Assembly (NCBI GenBank): GCA_009617715.1
Contig: VTFK01000290.1
Location: forward strand, 124,001 to 188,000
Direction: 5' to 3'
DNA: 64,000 bases
From: Plectrocnemia conspersa
Taxonomy: Eukaryota; Arthropoda; Insecta; Trichoptera; Polycentropodidae
Position 1 is the first letter of the stretch. Each line of letters opens with the position of its first letter. Below, in pieces: positions 1-14,481 of the stretch. The notes beneath the pieces were generated by a model. It worked only from the letters and a program-made list of their open reading frames with translations, was not told the origin of the DNA and did no database searches. The translations under genes were made by a program, and so were the position numbers.

Positions 1-2820
1 CCAGTTTGGGAAATCTCAAAATTTTTGACCGCCACTATAAAAGGAATTCGACGACGTGAAGACGCATGTCACACAATATTGTCGTATCAATATTATCAAT
101 TCGGCGTTTTATTGTCACAATAAAGTTGTCGAGTGTAACCCCCCTCAGACAAAAGGCTCAATTCAGGTTTTTTGATCGCGTGACGCAACGAAAGCTCGAC
201 AAAACATGATGGCATTGTTGTTATAAAAAATATTTATTTTATAGGATGCAACAAAAGTCATCATAGTGCCATATTAATATTTTCTTTGGAGTTGTGCAAA
301 AAAATAGTGCAAAATATATAATGAATAAGTGTTATGAATTAAATGAATGCATAAGATTTTAATATCAGATCGTTTACGGACGTTTAGACCCTTTTCCATT
401 ATCTTAATGATACCTCTTTAAAAAAAATGCGCTGGAATATGCCAATGACATTTTTTTCAAATGGTTTCGGCAGAAGGTAAAATTCTTAAATTTACACCAA
501 TAATATGGTTTAAGTTTTTTATCGCGATGATTAAGAATTAAATTAATACTTTCTTTAAAATAAGCAGAAATGAACTTCACAATAGTGCAAAACTGTGAAT
601 ATTTCAATTAAAAAAAACATTGATCATGAATTTAATTTGTAAAATTTACTTACAAATAAAAATATAAAATTAAAACTTGAAATGAAAAGTTTAGTTACCT
701 ATACATTACCTAGATAATAATATGGTACAAAAAACAAAGTAGCAACTATATGATATCAACAATCTAATTATAATTATATTTTACACATGTTTTTCGCATG
801 TCTTCGAATATATTATATTATATTTCACTTAGGCGCTGTCTGCAATACTTTGCTTAAATGGATTAAAAATCATAAATTGATCTATATATTTTTTAATAAT
901 TTCTGGATACTTCTATATTGATAATATAGTTTTATTTTTTATTCTATGATATTTTTTAAATAAAATTATAGTACCTTGGATTTTTATGGTTTTAACCACC
1001 TGCACAATTCAGATGTCATCCTAATGACCATTTGAGCAACCAAAAAATAAGAGCAAAAAACATTAATTACTCATAAGTATTGCTAAAAAACTACTCTTTG
1101 TTTGAAAAGGATGCGCGATAGACAATACGTTTTACCTTGCGCATACTATTGTAATTCTACCATCTATCCATCTAAGCCATTTTTATTTTAAAGCGTAAAC
1201 ACATTTTGTGGATGTGCTCAAAAAGCGATGCAATTAGCACGCAAACATTCTCATCTGCGATTCGCCAAAGTCGTCTTGAACTAGCATTATAAAAGATGTG
1301 ATTAAGATAAAGAAAATGACAGTATGATCGAGAAAAAAAGGGGCAGGCGGTTGATGAAAATAACTTTTTAAAGAGTAGTCCGCAAATTCCGAGTAAATCA
1401 TCTGCATTCTAAATAAAACTTGAACTTATACCGACCGTATTTATGTTATTAATAAAAAAAGTTAAAAACAGAGGGCCCAAATAGAATCCTAGAGCAATCC
1501 CCGAAGAGATCTCTATATAATACGCACTAAAGAGGTCAAAAAATTGCTTAAAAGATTAATATTTTTATTTTTATACATAATTTAATTTATAATAATTGAT
1601 TAACATTATTTTACCAAGAATTCATATTTGCAAAATACACTTTCAAAAGCTCTTCTGTGAGTCAGTCTTTCCATCGAAATTTCCTTATGGTGATTGTGTC
1701 ATAATATGGACCACTTCACACTTTCTTCGTGCACGTTAGCGGGAACATTTACCATGCAAATTGTGGCCCAAGGGCTTCAGTGATGCATTGCCGCCGATCT
1801 CGACCCTACTTATGCTGCCCTGCAGCGTCCTTCATCTTCATCTTCATCTCCTGTGAAGATCGCCGGCCCTACTACGAAACTTCAGGGGACTTGAAACAGT
1901 TTTGCTTCGGCGTTATTATACGAAGGCGTTTACGCATAGTGGAATTTCAATCGTCGGCTCCTTAAAAAATATCGGCAAAGGACGGTATGAATAAAAAATT
2001 CGCCGTAATTACCAGTGCTTTTAAATAATTGCTATTATTTACATACGTGATGCGAGAGCGCTTGTAAAAATTCAATAAGTAACCACTCTGATCGGTGTTT
2101 TTCAACTAAAAACATGATAATAAATAATTTATGATGTTAACAGGGTGTATTGAAGTATATTACTTGAATAATATCGTCTATTAACTTATTTAAAAAGTGT
2201 GATCATATTTATATATTGCAAAATTATTGCATCGGGCAATATGAACTGTTTTAAACATTAATCTACTAAAATGTAGCATTTTAGGCTAAATAAATTTATG
2301 AGCTTTTAAAATAGCTAGAAATAATATAAAAGAACCACTATGTTTATTTTGTCAAATATTGAGTAAAATAGCGTTCACGAAATTTGTAAAAAATAATTTA
2401 AATGAGTTAGTGTTTTTTCTTATATAACATTTTTTAATACGCTAATTAATAAACAAACATTATATTGTACTACTCGTATAAAACCTTTTTCATGTTAACA
2501 ATTTTATAATAAAAATGAGATAATCAAATAAAACGCCGATTAAAATTTAAGGGCAAAAACTATAAAGTCTTATGAGGTTGTTACTCCACATCGAGCAAGC
2601 ATATGATAAAATAGGTCTGAATATTTTTTGTATATTACAATCGTCGGTACCGATAAGTTAACTTCATATTATTATTAATAAATAAATTCGCATAGCAACA
2701 ACGAATAGACACATGTTACAAATTAATTAAATGTAATTAATATTTTACACGTGTTGCTCATTAGTCATTGATACACGTGTATGATTAAATATTTAGTATA
2801 AATGTGGAGCGATTTAAATA
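1..2820. other. AT-rich non-coding stretch
   Basis: No gene recognised. Open frames are short and have the low-complexity composition expected of AT-rich DNA. A slightly GC-richer patch at about 1,640-1,960 contains a 78-codon open frame on the plus strand. I see no splice context, domain or family resemblance there, so I do not call it a gene. Confidence 0.6.
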
Positions 2821-2821
2821 A

Positions 2822-3015
2822 ATAGAGGTCACGCCAAGTCAAATTGTCTTATTATTGCTGAAACATCTACGTCTCACTTATTCCTGGTTGATGCCACTAC
2901 AGCGCCCCCCTAGATAACGGGGGTGAAAGTGGTGACCTACCGACGTGATCTGAACACGCAAAGCTAATTCGAGCCACGCCATTCAAGGCTAGGACGCGAC
3001 GGCGAAAACGATATA
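2822..3015 (+). mobile_element. LTR-retrotransposon-like scrap (LTR end plus leader?)
   Basis: A GC-rich patch in AT-rich surroundings. It contains an AATAAA-like stretch, a run ending in GCGCCCCCCTAG and ACGGGGG, and then GGTGACCTACCGACGTGATC. The last part resembles the 3' LTR edge, primer-binding and leader region of insect LTR retrotransposons as I remember them. No second LTR, gag or pol was found nearby, so at most this is a solo or truncated fragment. The family is not identified. Confidence 0.3.
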
Positions 3016-6000
3016 TTGTTTAGTAAGCGTGTTCTTTCTATGAAATATCAGACTTAAATTTTTCAGAGCGAAGGTCGAAAATATTTTGAGCTCAAAAATA
3101 AACTTTTGAAAAAGAGTTTTAAAGACAAGCTATGAATAGAATTTAATGTCATTTTACTATATGCGTACTTAAATAGATTTTAAAACTACAAAAAACTCAC
3201 TCATATACGTAAAAATCAAACGTAAACACACTGATCTTTGGAAATGGTTTAAATTGCTTTTGGATCCGACAGAAAAAAACTGCTAAAATACCAAGAATCT
3301 ATTACAAGAAAAATATAATATTGAGGACAATGTTTTATATCAACACACGAAGAATCTCAAAAAATGTTTTAATGCAATTAAACATTTTTTGAGTTTCTGT
3401 TCCTTTTTGTGAAATATTTCAGTAATAAAACTGTAAAATGTAATATGTAAGAATTTATATTCAATTAACTACTTCTTATACCATTGAAGATGCTGACGTT
3501 CTTCAACTAATAAACGGATTTCATGGAAATTGCTTAAAATACATTCTAAAGTTTAATAAGCACTGACTTATGAATTTTGGAAGGTTTCAAAATTGTTACA
3601 CTGCGACTCATTAAAACCAAAGTCTGCTATGTTCACCACTATTTTAGTTTAGCTTTGAATCACAGACCCTTCAAATTATTTTGGCAATGAATTAAAGTTG
3701 AACGCATCATAAAATTTAAGTAAAATCATGGGACCATTTGTCTGTCACTCATCATCTTGCACAAAACTTAAAAACTATATGAATAACATATTTTTTATCA
3801 TACACAATTAATGTTACGATTCGTATTTACCCCATTGGGTAAACCTTTGTTTACAAAGTGTGATACAAGCTAACAACAATATAATTTTCCACTTAATTCA
3901 CATACTTGAAAAGCTTTTACAGTGTTAAAAAACTGTCCTATTAACTTAAAGACCTGAGTAATGCAAGCGAAAATGACAAAAATATAACTACATCACACAA
4001 AATTTGTATTCAGCGTAATTTTATATGTTGTTTAAGTAATCATAAATTTGTCTCGAAAAACTTATTGTTAAGCATTAATAACAGTAGCAACTTCACAGTC
4101 AACATACTAGGTAACAATGTTGTGGTTTTCCGTTTGTTTTTTATGCTGGTAATAGCAAAATAATAAAAATAATATTAAAAACATAATTTATTCTTATGCA
4201 AAAACAGTTAAGATATATCTCATGAAAGACGTATAAACACGATCGTTAAAACTTGTTACGTTAACTATCGTAAAATTTTCATCGCATAATTTTCATCACC
4301 GCGATCCGTTAAGTTCCTCAAGAATCGTATAAATTTCATCAAACGTCACCCTTAAGGTATTCTCTCACTTTGGCAAAATTACAATATGCTTACGGCGACC
4401 TCGGACACTCTCCAATTATCACATACCTTTCGCGAAAGTAAATTTCGGGCGTCATATAATAAAATATCCTTTCGGGAACACCACATGAAGATGTTATCTC
4501 GATTGGATCGCAGGTTCATCGCACTTTTTTCCCAATCTTGATTTCATAAAACCCACCAACCGGGAGACTGGCACTTCTTCTTGGCATTGCCTCAATAATG
4601 TATGCAGCTATTCTGGGGCAATTTAGGCGCCGAATACCAAAAACGGACTTTCACATATCGCCCGGATGAAATACGCACACAGATTGAAGATTGGTCAACA
4701 AGCGATCAAAATGCCATACGGATCGTTTAAGGAGTGAGGAGGTTCGTGAGAATTTTTTTGGATAATATAATACCGATATGTTCCATGAATTTATAAGGAG
4801 AACCGAAAAGTAATCAAATTTTATCAGATGTGTATTAAAAATCAAAGTATTTTTATAATATAATAAAATAAATCATTTTGCTCAAAATAGTGTTTATTAA
4901 ATAAATATTAATGTACCTACTGGTGCAGCATTTTAATATATGTGAAAAAGATCCTGTCTTCATCACTAGACACATAAAAATAATTCTAACTTAAAAATTA
5001 AGCTGAGTGTACATAAAATTGTAGTTTTTTTAATTTATTACCAATTGAAGACATATTTTATTATTAATTTATAATACTAAAAATAAAAATTTAAGTAAAA
5101 AATACTTTTAATTGACTAAGTGGTTTAAATTATGACCAATATAATATGATTCATATTTAATATTTATGATTGATAAATGCTGATATAAATACTCGAGTGT
5201 AAATGAAAAAAATCGTACAACACAAATTTGAGTAACATTAAAAATTGGTTAAAGCTAAATAATAATAAATTATAATGGAGGATAGTAGTTTATATTTATA
5301 ATATGTATAGTTAGAGAAATACGTCAGCGACTAATGCCTGAAAGACCTGGGTTCCCAAAATAACTCAAGTGCTATATTTCATTTCAATCGTGTCATTATT
5401 ATATAACTGTATTTTAGTTTAATTATTTTCGTAATCTCGCAAAAATCGAATTGTTTGTAAAGTGAAATAGTAATTAATAAAATATATATCACTGATATAT
5501 AAGGGTTAACTTTGATTTTAGTCTTAAATCTAATACTTAGACGTTGAAATGCATTGGGCTTACTCCGTTGAAATAGTTGTCATATTAGAAAACTATTTTA
5601 TTAATTTTAAAATATAGTCAAAATAAATAAGGATATTTTACGAGTCGAAAGAACAGTTTCTTAATTCAAACGTCATTTTAATCTCACGCCTACTTTCTAT
5701 TTTAGCACTTAGTTCTTTATTCCAGACAGCACTTCACCTGTTCATAACGTATTCGCTTTAAGTATACATTATACTAGTTAAAATTAAAATTAACAGCAGT
5801 TTATTATTTCAAATTTCAGTTCAACTCGATTGAAATATCATACTGTAATTGACACCTAATTAACTGTGTAAATCTCACATAAAAATATATTTTAAAATTA
5901 GTATTACTGTTCATAAAGCAGCCACGATCCTTTAAACCTTTATGTTCATATATAAATAATGAAGTTAAAATATCTGAATTATGATAAAATTTAAATATCA

Positions 6001-6360
6001 GTCTTATAATATAATATATAATATAAAATACTAAATAATGCTCAAGTAAAAATATGTCGTTTAGATAATCAAAGAATATTAAAATTTTGCATAGCAATGC
6101 AATTATTAAAAATATGGCTATGAATAAAATTAGATAAGTTTTAATTCACTCTGGATTTTTATGATTTTGAAACCTTTTTTTAATTTATACTAAATATAAT
6201 ATATTATATGCTACTTTTTATCGACTAAAAATATGGCTATTTGAAAGGAAAAACGTCTCTAGGTATCCGAAGTGTGCCGACCTGCAGAAAAATGCAGATT
6301 GCACAATATAAATTGCAGTCATCATATAATGTGACCACCCCGACAAAACTTAAGGCTAAG
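3016..6360. other. AT-rich non-coding stretch
   Basis: No gene or RNA gene recognised. Positions about 4,240-4,760 are less AT-rich and could be non-coding regulatory sequence. The open frames here are short, AT-driven and without splice support. Confidence 0.55.
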
Positions 6361-6367
6361 TACAGCC

Positions 6368-6646
6368 AATTATGCTAATTTAACGGGATCCGAACCAAAG
6401 TACTGCCGTGTAATTTGCCATCAATCTTGTATATTTGACAGGATTTACCTTATGACCGCTACAAAATAACGAGAATACACACAACGCTTTTACATATTAT
6501 ACAATTATAATAAATATCTAAAAAATAATTAAGGTATGGATGTTTTAGTTGGGAATATTATTTATTATCTAAAATACACAAGATTGATGGCAAATTACAC
6601 AACTGTACTTTGGTTTGGATCCCGTTAAATTAGCATAATTAAGCAA
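6368..6646. repeat. Inverted repeat with about 70-bp arms (foldback/MITE-like)
   Basis: The left arm (about 6,368-6,438) and right arm (about 6,574-6,646) are near-perfect reverse complements. They share AATTATGCTAATTTAACGGG, a GGATCC-bearing segment, and TAATTTGCCATCAATCTTGT, around a spacer of roughly 135 bp. The arms differ by only a few substitutions. A non-autonomous foldback or MITE-type element is the simplest reading. No clear target-site duplication was seen. Confidence 0.65.
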
Positions 6647-6649
6647 TGA

Positions 6650-9100
6650 TATTGTTTATGTATTATAAAAGGAAAAACTCACTTTTCAGCCTCGGAGCCC
6701 GTCGACAGGAATGCAAAATTTGAAGATTTCACTACGAAGATTGTTTTATGATTGTTTATCTAGTTTAATCAATGTATTCATATAATTCTTACACATATTA
6801 TGTATATATTTCATTTTCATGGTTATAACATACCTAGTTAATTTGCAATCTGATTATTTATATCCAGTCAAATCGAACAACGCACAAGACGAATTAATGA
6901 AAATTATTGTCGTGTAACAAAATTTATTAATAAACAATAATTATTTAAAACTGTTGTCACGTTACTGTCGGCCATCTTGTTTTATATTTGAATGCTTATT
7001 TTTCATTGGTCGACAACAAAAGAATACATTAGCGGAGGTTTGAAAATCATCGTGCCAACTCAATTTTTATTTTTATTAATTAATATGCAAAGCGATACGA
7101 TTTATAAACTATTTTTAAAATTGAGATTTGCTCTATAACTATATATGTAGTATATGTTATATGTGATAGTTTTACTCTTATGCAAAACATTGTATTGTCT
7201 CCAGAACATCGGCAACTGTGCCAGAATTATAAATTGAATTTAATAGTTCTGAAAGTCTATATTGAAAAAATTAATACAATAATGATACTAAAAATGATAA
7301 AGAATATTTATTACAATATGAAGATGTTGTGGTGACAGTTTGCCTTCCAAAGACCATAAAGATGTTTTCTGAATCTCTTTAAATGTATGAATGAAGTTCT
7401 GTCATACGTTTCTGTGTACTTCCGAGGCCAGGCGATAGAGAAAGCAACAGTTGTGAGCCACGCCACACGGTTGATCTTTGGCCGTCGATTAGAAAAGAGG
7501 GGTGTGCGCGTTACAGAATTTATTTAAGCCTTCAGTTTGTCAGTCCCAATACCATTAAACATAACACCCAATGTTATTCATTTTTTGAGAATTGTCGAGA
7601 TATTAGGACATATTTATTTTAATATTTATTTTTTTTCTGATTTTAATATATATTATATGTATGTTGACTTAAAAAAAAATTATGAATATGAAAAAAATAT
7701 ATGTATAATACAACGTATGTATTTATATTACTACAGAATAAATTTTTGTATATGAAATATTTTTACTGATATACCAAAAAAATGGTGAATATTGATGCAT
7801 TTAAATTCTAAAATTTTTAATGATTAAAATATAAACAAACGCAAAGAATAATAAAAAAATATTAAAACATACAAAAATAAAATTTTATTTATAATTAATA
7901 TCTGACTAAAATATATAATATCTTTAATTCACCGTCACTTTCCTTTAAATGATATTTACTTTCATATTTTGCAAAAAAAAAACTCTTGTTAAATTTAGTT
8001 GATAAACAAATCCTTACCTCGGACGTAATATTATAATAAATTATAGGTAACTAGAAAACGGCCGTTATAAAATATTACTCAAATGTCATTCCCAGAGTTT
8101 ATTATAAAACTTATATTGCCAAAGAATATTTTTGGAGTGTTAATCAGAAATCCCTGCCGCTTTTATAACTACCTGCTCTGAATATAGTTATGAATTTAAC
8201 AGAACGAAACAGAATTTAAACTACTTTTTTCAAACTTGCAACGGTTTTTACCATTTTAAAATACTCGTATAAATATAATTTTTAAGAAAAAAATATGTTT
8301 AGAAAATTCTCGAGAATCTTTAAAAGTTTGCATTTATTTAAAAAAAAAAACACTAACAGCTACCATCGATTAAAATGCAAAAAATTTACGTTGTGTAATA
8401 ATACTTAGTGATCATCAAAATTATAGTAATTTCTGTAAAAAAATTAGCACTCCATACTGTCAAAAAAAAGCAAGTTTCTAACAACTTTAAATTGATCTAA
8501 TTTGTCATAACATGTGTATATAAGTATGACATAGAAAGAAATGTTTATTCATCGCAATATTACAATAAGCACCAAAGACCAAAAATCACGTCAAGTTCGA
8601 TCAAACGTCAGGGTTTTCTTAATGTTTTCATTCATTACAACGGTATAATGCACGGTAAATAATGTTTTACAATGTTTTTGTAAGGTAATCCTAAAAAGAC
8701 AATGTCAAAAATCTTGAATTTGCACTACGATAACTCAATACAAATTTACTAATTTTGGTAAAAATGACACCGCTGTGATGCCAAAACTAGCATATTCACA
8801 TAATATGGACATTTATATTATTCACGCAGATTAGGAGCACAATGTTTTACCACCATATAAGAGATAAAATCACTAGGTGGAATATTATACTAAATAGTGC
8901 ATTTGACAAATGGGTATCAGATCAGAAGAAGCGTAGCATAATATATCTTAAAGAGACGATATTAATATTTTTGATAAAAATTTTAATTATCGTTAGTTCT
9001 TTATCACACCTTATTTATAAATTAATACATTTTATTAATTGTATCGCCTTTTTTATATTTTTCACCTGCGAAATATATTTTTTTTCTTAGTAAACTAATA
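6650..9100. other. AT-rich non-coding stretch
   Basis: No gene recognised. A short GC-normal patch at about 7,410-7,530 could be a non-coding element. The plus-strand open frames at 7,537-7,755 and 8,842-9,090 are low-complexity Ile/Tyr/Phe/Asn-rich translations of AT-rich DNA and are not supported as genes. Confidence 0.55.
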
Positions 9101-9119
9101 CTTATACCCCATCTATTGA

Positions 9120-9680
9120 ATGGTTTCAACGACATGTTGAGAATGCCAAATCCTTTCCCCTGCACATTCCGAAGCATTTCTCTAATGCGTAAAATATTCA
9201 CAAATCATCTCCTCGTGGCACCCAACCTGTGGGTTCCATACACACTTTAACCACATTGTGAAAGTAATACACCTGACCGTTCGTCGAGTGCACTCACGAG
9301 TGCAAGTTTCGACGTTAGTCGGTGTTTCACATATTTCACAGGGCATCTACGCATGTGAGTGTGTACTATGTGTATATATGCACATTGTGTGTGCATGATG
9401 ATGGTTGACCATGAGCAAAGAGGGCCATAAATTAGCCGGAGGTAATGGCGGCCGAGCGTGACGCCGTCCGATCTAATGGACGACGATGTAAAACGAGAAG
9501 CCGAAACGTTTAACCTGTTGATTTGACGCGATACGTTTTATTATATTGTGGGGACGGGCTTCTGTTCTTCGCCGACGCGATGCTTAATTGGGTCAGGTGG
9601 GAAAAGTCCGGGAGCTTTACGAGCTTTCGTAAGCTCGACACTTGCGGGAAGCTAAACTTCAATGTATAGAGTATGCATTA
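9120..9680. promoter_or_regulatory. GC-normal island, candidate regulatory element
   Basis: The island is sharply less AT-rich than its flanks and has no long open frame in any phase. It contains a CATAAATTAG motif resembling homeodomain core sites, a GCCGGAGGTAATGGCGGCCG segment and a small hairpin (CGAGCTT/AAGCTCG at about 9,620-9,637). Such islands in an insect gene desert are often conserved enhancers. Conservation cannot be tested here, so the regulatory label is an inference. Confidence 0.35.
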
Positions 9681-11370
9681 TAATTCTCGACACATTTTCG
9701 GTGATGAATAAATTTGTATATATAAATCTAAGTGTAAAAATTAAATATGTGTTATTTTTATTTAAATGAAAATAAATATTTTTTATTATTTTATTTACCT
9801 GTTTTTTTTTTGTTAGATTACAGCTAATCTTTTTACATTTATAACTCGTAAAACCTGCGACTTTTTACTTTGGAAAGCTATATATATGTATATCTGAATT
9901 ACATGTTTAAAATATAAAATTATAAAGGATGACGCTAATGGACTGTTTCAATTTTTTGGTATTGCGTCTTCTGTGCTGCAAAGTCGAACTTTAATTTGTT
10001 AATTTTCGGGTCTATTTAAGTGTTTCCGAACATAAACGAGAAAATTATGCTAGAACTATAGTTCTTATGGTAATGCTAAAAAAATATTTCTAACAATGAA
10101 CGCAACATTTTCCTTATTTTCTCTAACTAAATACTAAACCAAATATTTGATTGACGATTCTACGAAATTTATATATAAACACAAATCGAATATAAAATAT
10201 ATACATGTTATTGAATATAACAAACATGGCCTCATTGAGCGAAGAAGATAAATACAAAAAAACACAGATAACGAATTACATATATAATAAATACCTAAAC
10301 CAACAAATTTATATTAAATAAATAATATTTGTAATGTACATAAATATGTATATAATAGCATATACATATTCATAAGAATCGTATATAATCGCCCAGCATC
10401 ACAGAAACGTCTCTATTAGCCCATTTTCGTAACAAATCACCGTCGCCAAGCCAAATATTTGTATTAAAATGAATATATTCATGGATCGCTGATAAACAGA
10501 TAGAAGAAAGACACCGTTTTCGGATGATAGATAGATCCCACCTGCGCACAAGATCGATGGATCGATTGTCGACCGATTATCGGTTGCGAAACGCCAGACC
10601 CTTGCCAGACATTCGATCAAATCGGTCGTTATTAAGTTATCGATCGTAAATTTTAATTTGTCCTATTTGGCCGAGACTGAGAAACTGTCGCCGACAACTC
10701 GTTTAATTTATGGATGACATGTCCACGGTATAAAATTAGTATTTAAACGCTTTCGAGGCGGTTGTAAATCAAAACGTAAGCGTTGGTAGCACTTCGTATA
10801 TCATTCGAGTTCGGAACGAGTTGATCTAGGAGCCAATTGTAGTGATTGGCGTGGTAAAAGTATTTCACAGTAGTCACATTAGTGATAATGATGACAACGT
10901 TAAAAAAACAGATCATTCTTAGAATTAATATAATTAAATCAAGATTTTATAATTAGACGTAAAACTAATTGGAATAGATCAAACGTAAAAATTCCAATAA
11001 TTTAATTAATTAATAACACCTTTACAAGGCTGTAAATTAAAACAAATACACTAAGTGGCATAACAATGTTTTCCAGGTCTCAGTAGCAGCAAAATAGTTC
11101 TTGCAATTTATGATAAAAATGCATTTCAATTAGTAATCTCAGTGCCAGGTTTCTTGAGTGATCCGTCTTTCCTTTACAAAAAAAAAAAATCTGACGCTAA
11201 ATTAATCATCTTATTTCTCTTTATGCAAATTATTAATGTGCCTAAACTACTTAAAATTATATTTTTCTATCATATATAGCATTCAAACATCAATGACCTC
11301 AATGTATTATATATTTAAGAATATAAGGTTCGATGAATAAAGCGCAATATTAAAATTTTCGCACAGAAAA
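9681..11370. other. AT-rich non-coding stretch
   Basis: No gene recognised. Positions about 10,380-10,880 are more GC-normal, with several GATCGAT/ATCGAT-type palindromes, and may be regulatory. The minus-strand open frame at 10,399-10,620 has no recognisable family or splice context. Confidence 0.5.
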
Positions 11371-11373
11371 GTT

Positions 11374-11562
<189 letters not shown>

Positions 11563-14195
11563 AAAAAAACTAAAATAATAATAAAAAAAAAAAGCCATAT
11601 AGGAGATGATGTCAATAGGTTGCGATGCCTTAAATGAGTCTTCGATGGAGTCGCCTGGCCAAGGACAAGAGTTTGGCAAATGGCAGTGCGACGTGATTAA
11701 TATTTTTTTTTTATTTTCGAAAATTCTTCAAGAAAAATTTAAAAGGATATTTCTTATTTGTATAGGGGTATTTTGATTAAAACAAAAAAATGCTTTATAG
11801 AATCCTCTACCCTTTCATTTGTGTTTAAGCTTCGGAAACACGAGTCATAAGGTCATCAGATCAAAAGAGATCAGAGGCATTTAATAAGTGATGATGTTGA
11901 TAATACAATGGACACACTGGTGCACAAATATTCCCATATTTAAATTAAATAAAAATAAGAAACATAATTTTGACAATATTTATGCAATGGAATCTCAGTG
12001 GTTATTTCGTAATGTGGTCGTAAATGAGATAGTAACAAAAAAGATCCTTTGCACACTGGTCTTACCAATTAAAAACGGAAGCAAGATATTCTGTGTTAAA
12101 GGCACTTTAAAGACTTTATAGAAAAGATCTGAAGAAGGGTCTTTAACAGAGTTATAAAGAAGTATCGTAACCATTTGAATCATTCTCGATAATATTTTAT
12201 GGTTAATTATTACATAACATCCTTCATGGCTAAGTGAATTTTACTGTAAATTATCTAAATACTTAATACTTCGTTGTGGCAAAAACCTATTATGCAGTAT
12301 ATCCCTATTTATTTGCAAACAAAAATGTGAAGCAATGATAGAATAAATTAAATTCTGGGCTGTTATATGTATTCGCATAAATCATTTATGGGTTCAATTC
12401 AAGAATGCTTTTCTAATATATCATGAAGCTTAAATTATGATGGACAAACATGTTAAAAATGAGCTTTACCCCGAACCCGCTACATATGTATATTATTCAC
12501 CATATGAGTTATGCACATACGCGTACATTGTTGGCGTAGCTCGTCGAGGCCAGCGCCCTACAACAATGCGAATCCTATAAATTAATACTTTCCAAGAAAC
12601 TGTGTTTCATCTCATCTCTCTCTGCGCTGCATCTCGGCAAACACATTACGCGAGCCGATTCGTTTTACTGTCGAACGTGCCGTACTAGCTAGAAAAAATT
12701 ATGCTAAATGTAAACTTACATACATACGTACATTCTATATGCGCCTTTTCACCGAGATTATAACTTACGGCTCCTACGCCGAAACTCTCGCGAAAGGACG
12801 ATATTAGGTATTAAGATGGATTTGCACGGCTAGACAGCAGCGGCGCAAAAGCAAATGATTTTCTTCTTCTTGCTAAACTATGCATATGTCTATGCTTTCC
12901 AATAAGTTCTCTGCGAATTAGAGATTGAGATAAGAAATGCTAAGCCGTCGAAGATTGCTTTCGCTGAATGATGGGAGCATTTCTAGTGTATATAATAATA
13001 TTTATCTCATATGAGTATTTAGTAAAAATGGATAGATTATCATTAGCAAGTGTAAATTGGCTAGCTCATATTATAAAAAAATATTTGATAATGCTATGAA
13101 AACCCAAAACAATATTTTACATAAAATAAAATTGGACTATTCCACTATCAATAAAAGCAACACTACAAAATGTCACCATTTTGTTCAATAATAAAAAAAA
13201 AATGTATTTTATTTTTAAATTCATATTTGTAATCTCAAACACGTGGCTAAGGACCGAGTTCAATAAACTCATTATCAGACCTTCATCTCCTGATTAACCA
13301 ATTTCCTCTAATCTTCATTGGATTCAAACACATTTTCGCACACCCCCAAAGTACTTCCGCTTTACACACCCGGAAATGGAAAACTCAGCTAAGCCATACA
13401 GCAAAATAATTTCACCAGCATCGATCCATTGAGTTTCATCGTACATAGAACCACAATTCGAGTTGTCCATTCGGAGGCGTAACATAGCTAATAACGCGAT
13501 AGTGGTGACAAACAGTCGACCATCGGGAATCAATTACAGCCACAACCGACTAACGACCGAATTCGTCGGTAAATCACACAACAAACAACCACAATCGTTA
13601 TTGATGGTGTCCAAGGGAGATAACACGCAATAGAAGCGAAAGAACAACATTGTTCGTACAAGTGTCATAGACAAGCAAACACCGCTATCAAATCTATCGA
13701 AGGCTGATAACACAAACAAGATATAAGAAATGGTATCCGGACACCCATTCATCTCGTCGGGTTGCTGATAGACGAAAGCTTCTATGGTTGGTTTTATCAT
13801 ACAACAATAGACGGTGAATATTGTGTATACAGGTGGCTTATAAAGCGCTTTACTATATTAAAAATGTTTAACTTTTTATTTCCCAATATTTATTATAGAC
13901 TAGTGATGTAAAAAGATTATTCGCATATCAATGGACTTATTTTCTCATTTACTTAGCATTTTTATATAATACATACACACTGAAACCTCGATTTATAAGC
14001 ATAATTCGTTCCAGAAACGTTCTCATATTTCAAAACACTCTAATTTACTAATAAAAAATAATGGGAACTAAAAAATATTCATATAAAAATTATTAATACA
14101 AAAAAAATATTATTTAAATGTATTTTAAATTTTTTTAATTTATTAATTAAATCTTTTTCGCCTCGTAGAAATAAATAGAAATCTATTAAATGACA
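11563..14195. other. Non-coding stretch with mixed composition
   Basis: No gene recognised. Positions 12,460-12,960 and 13,240-13,830 are GC-normal islands. The latter holds two abutting minus-strand open frames (13,324-13,533 and 13,534-13,800) that match no family I know and lack convincing splice joins. At about 13,976-14,050 the sequence CTGAAACCTCGATTTATAAG resembles the terminal repeat of pogo/Tigger-type DNA transposons, but no partner end was found. Confidence 0.5.
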
Positions 14196-14481
14196 TTAAA
14201 GGTCTACGGCAGTGTACACTAAGGATTGAATTCTCCATTTCGTATCGATTTCGTAGTGATAGTGATCGATAATGATCGTTATTATCGTTTGTTTAAGCGA
14301 TATTTGGCGGGAAAATACAAAATAAAACAATGTTAACCAATGACGCGTGAAATTATGCGCCCTTTGACTTCACGTTTATAGCCGAACTAGTCCTGGTACT
14401 TGAAAAAGTTAAAGATGTGAGTGAGGGACTTTCTGCTGATGATTCACTGACCGCTCAAAAAATATTCCCATTTCTCTTATT

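Noticed and set aside
13324..13800. Two abutting minus-strand frames in a GC-normal island
   Set aside because: A stop separates them, no intron joins them and no family match is seen; non-coding conservation is as likely.
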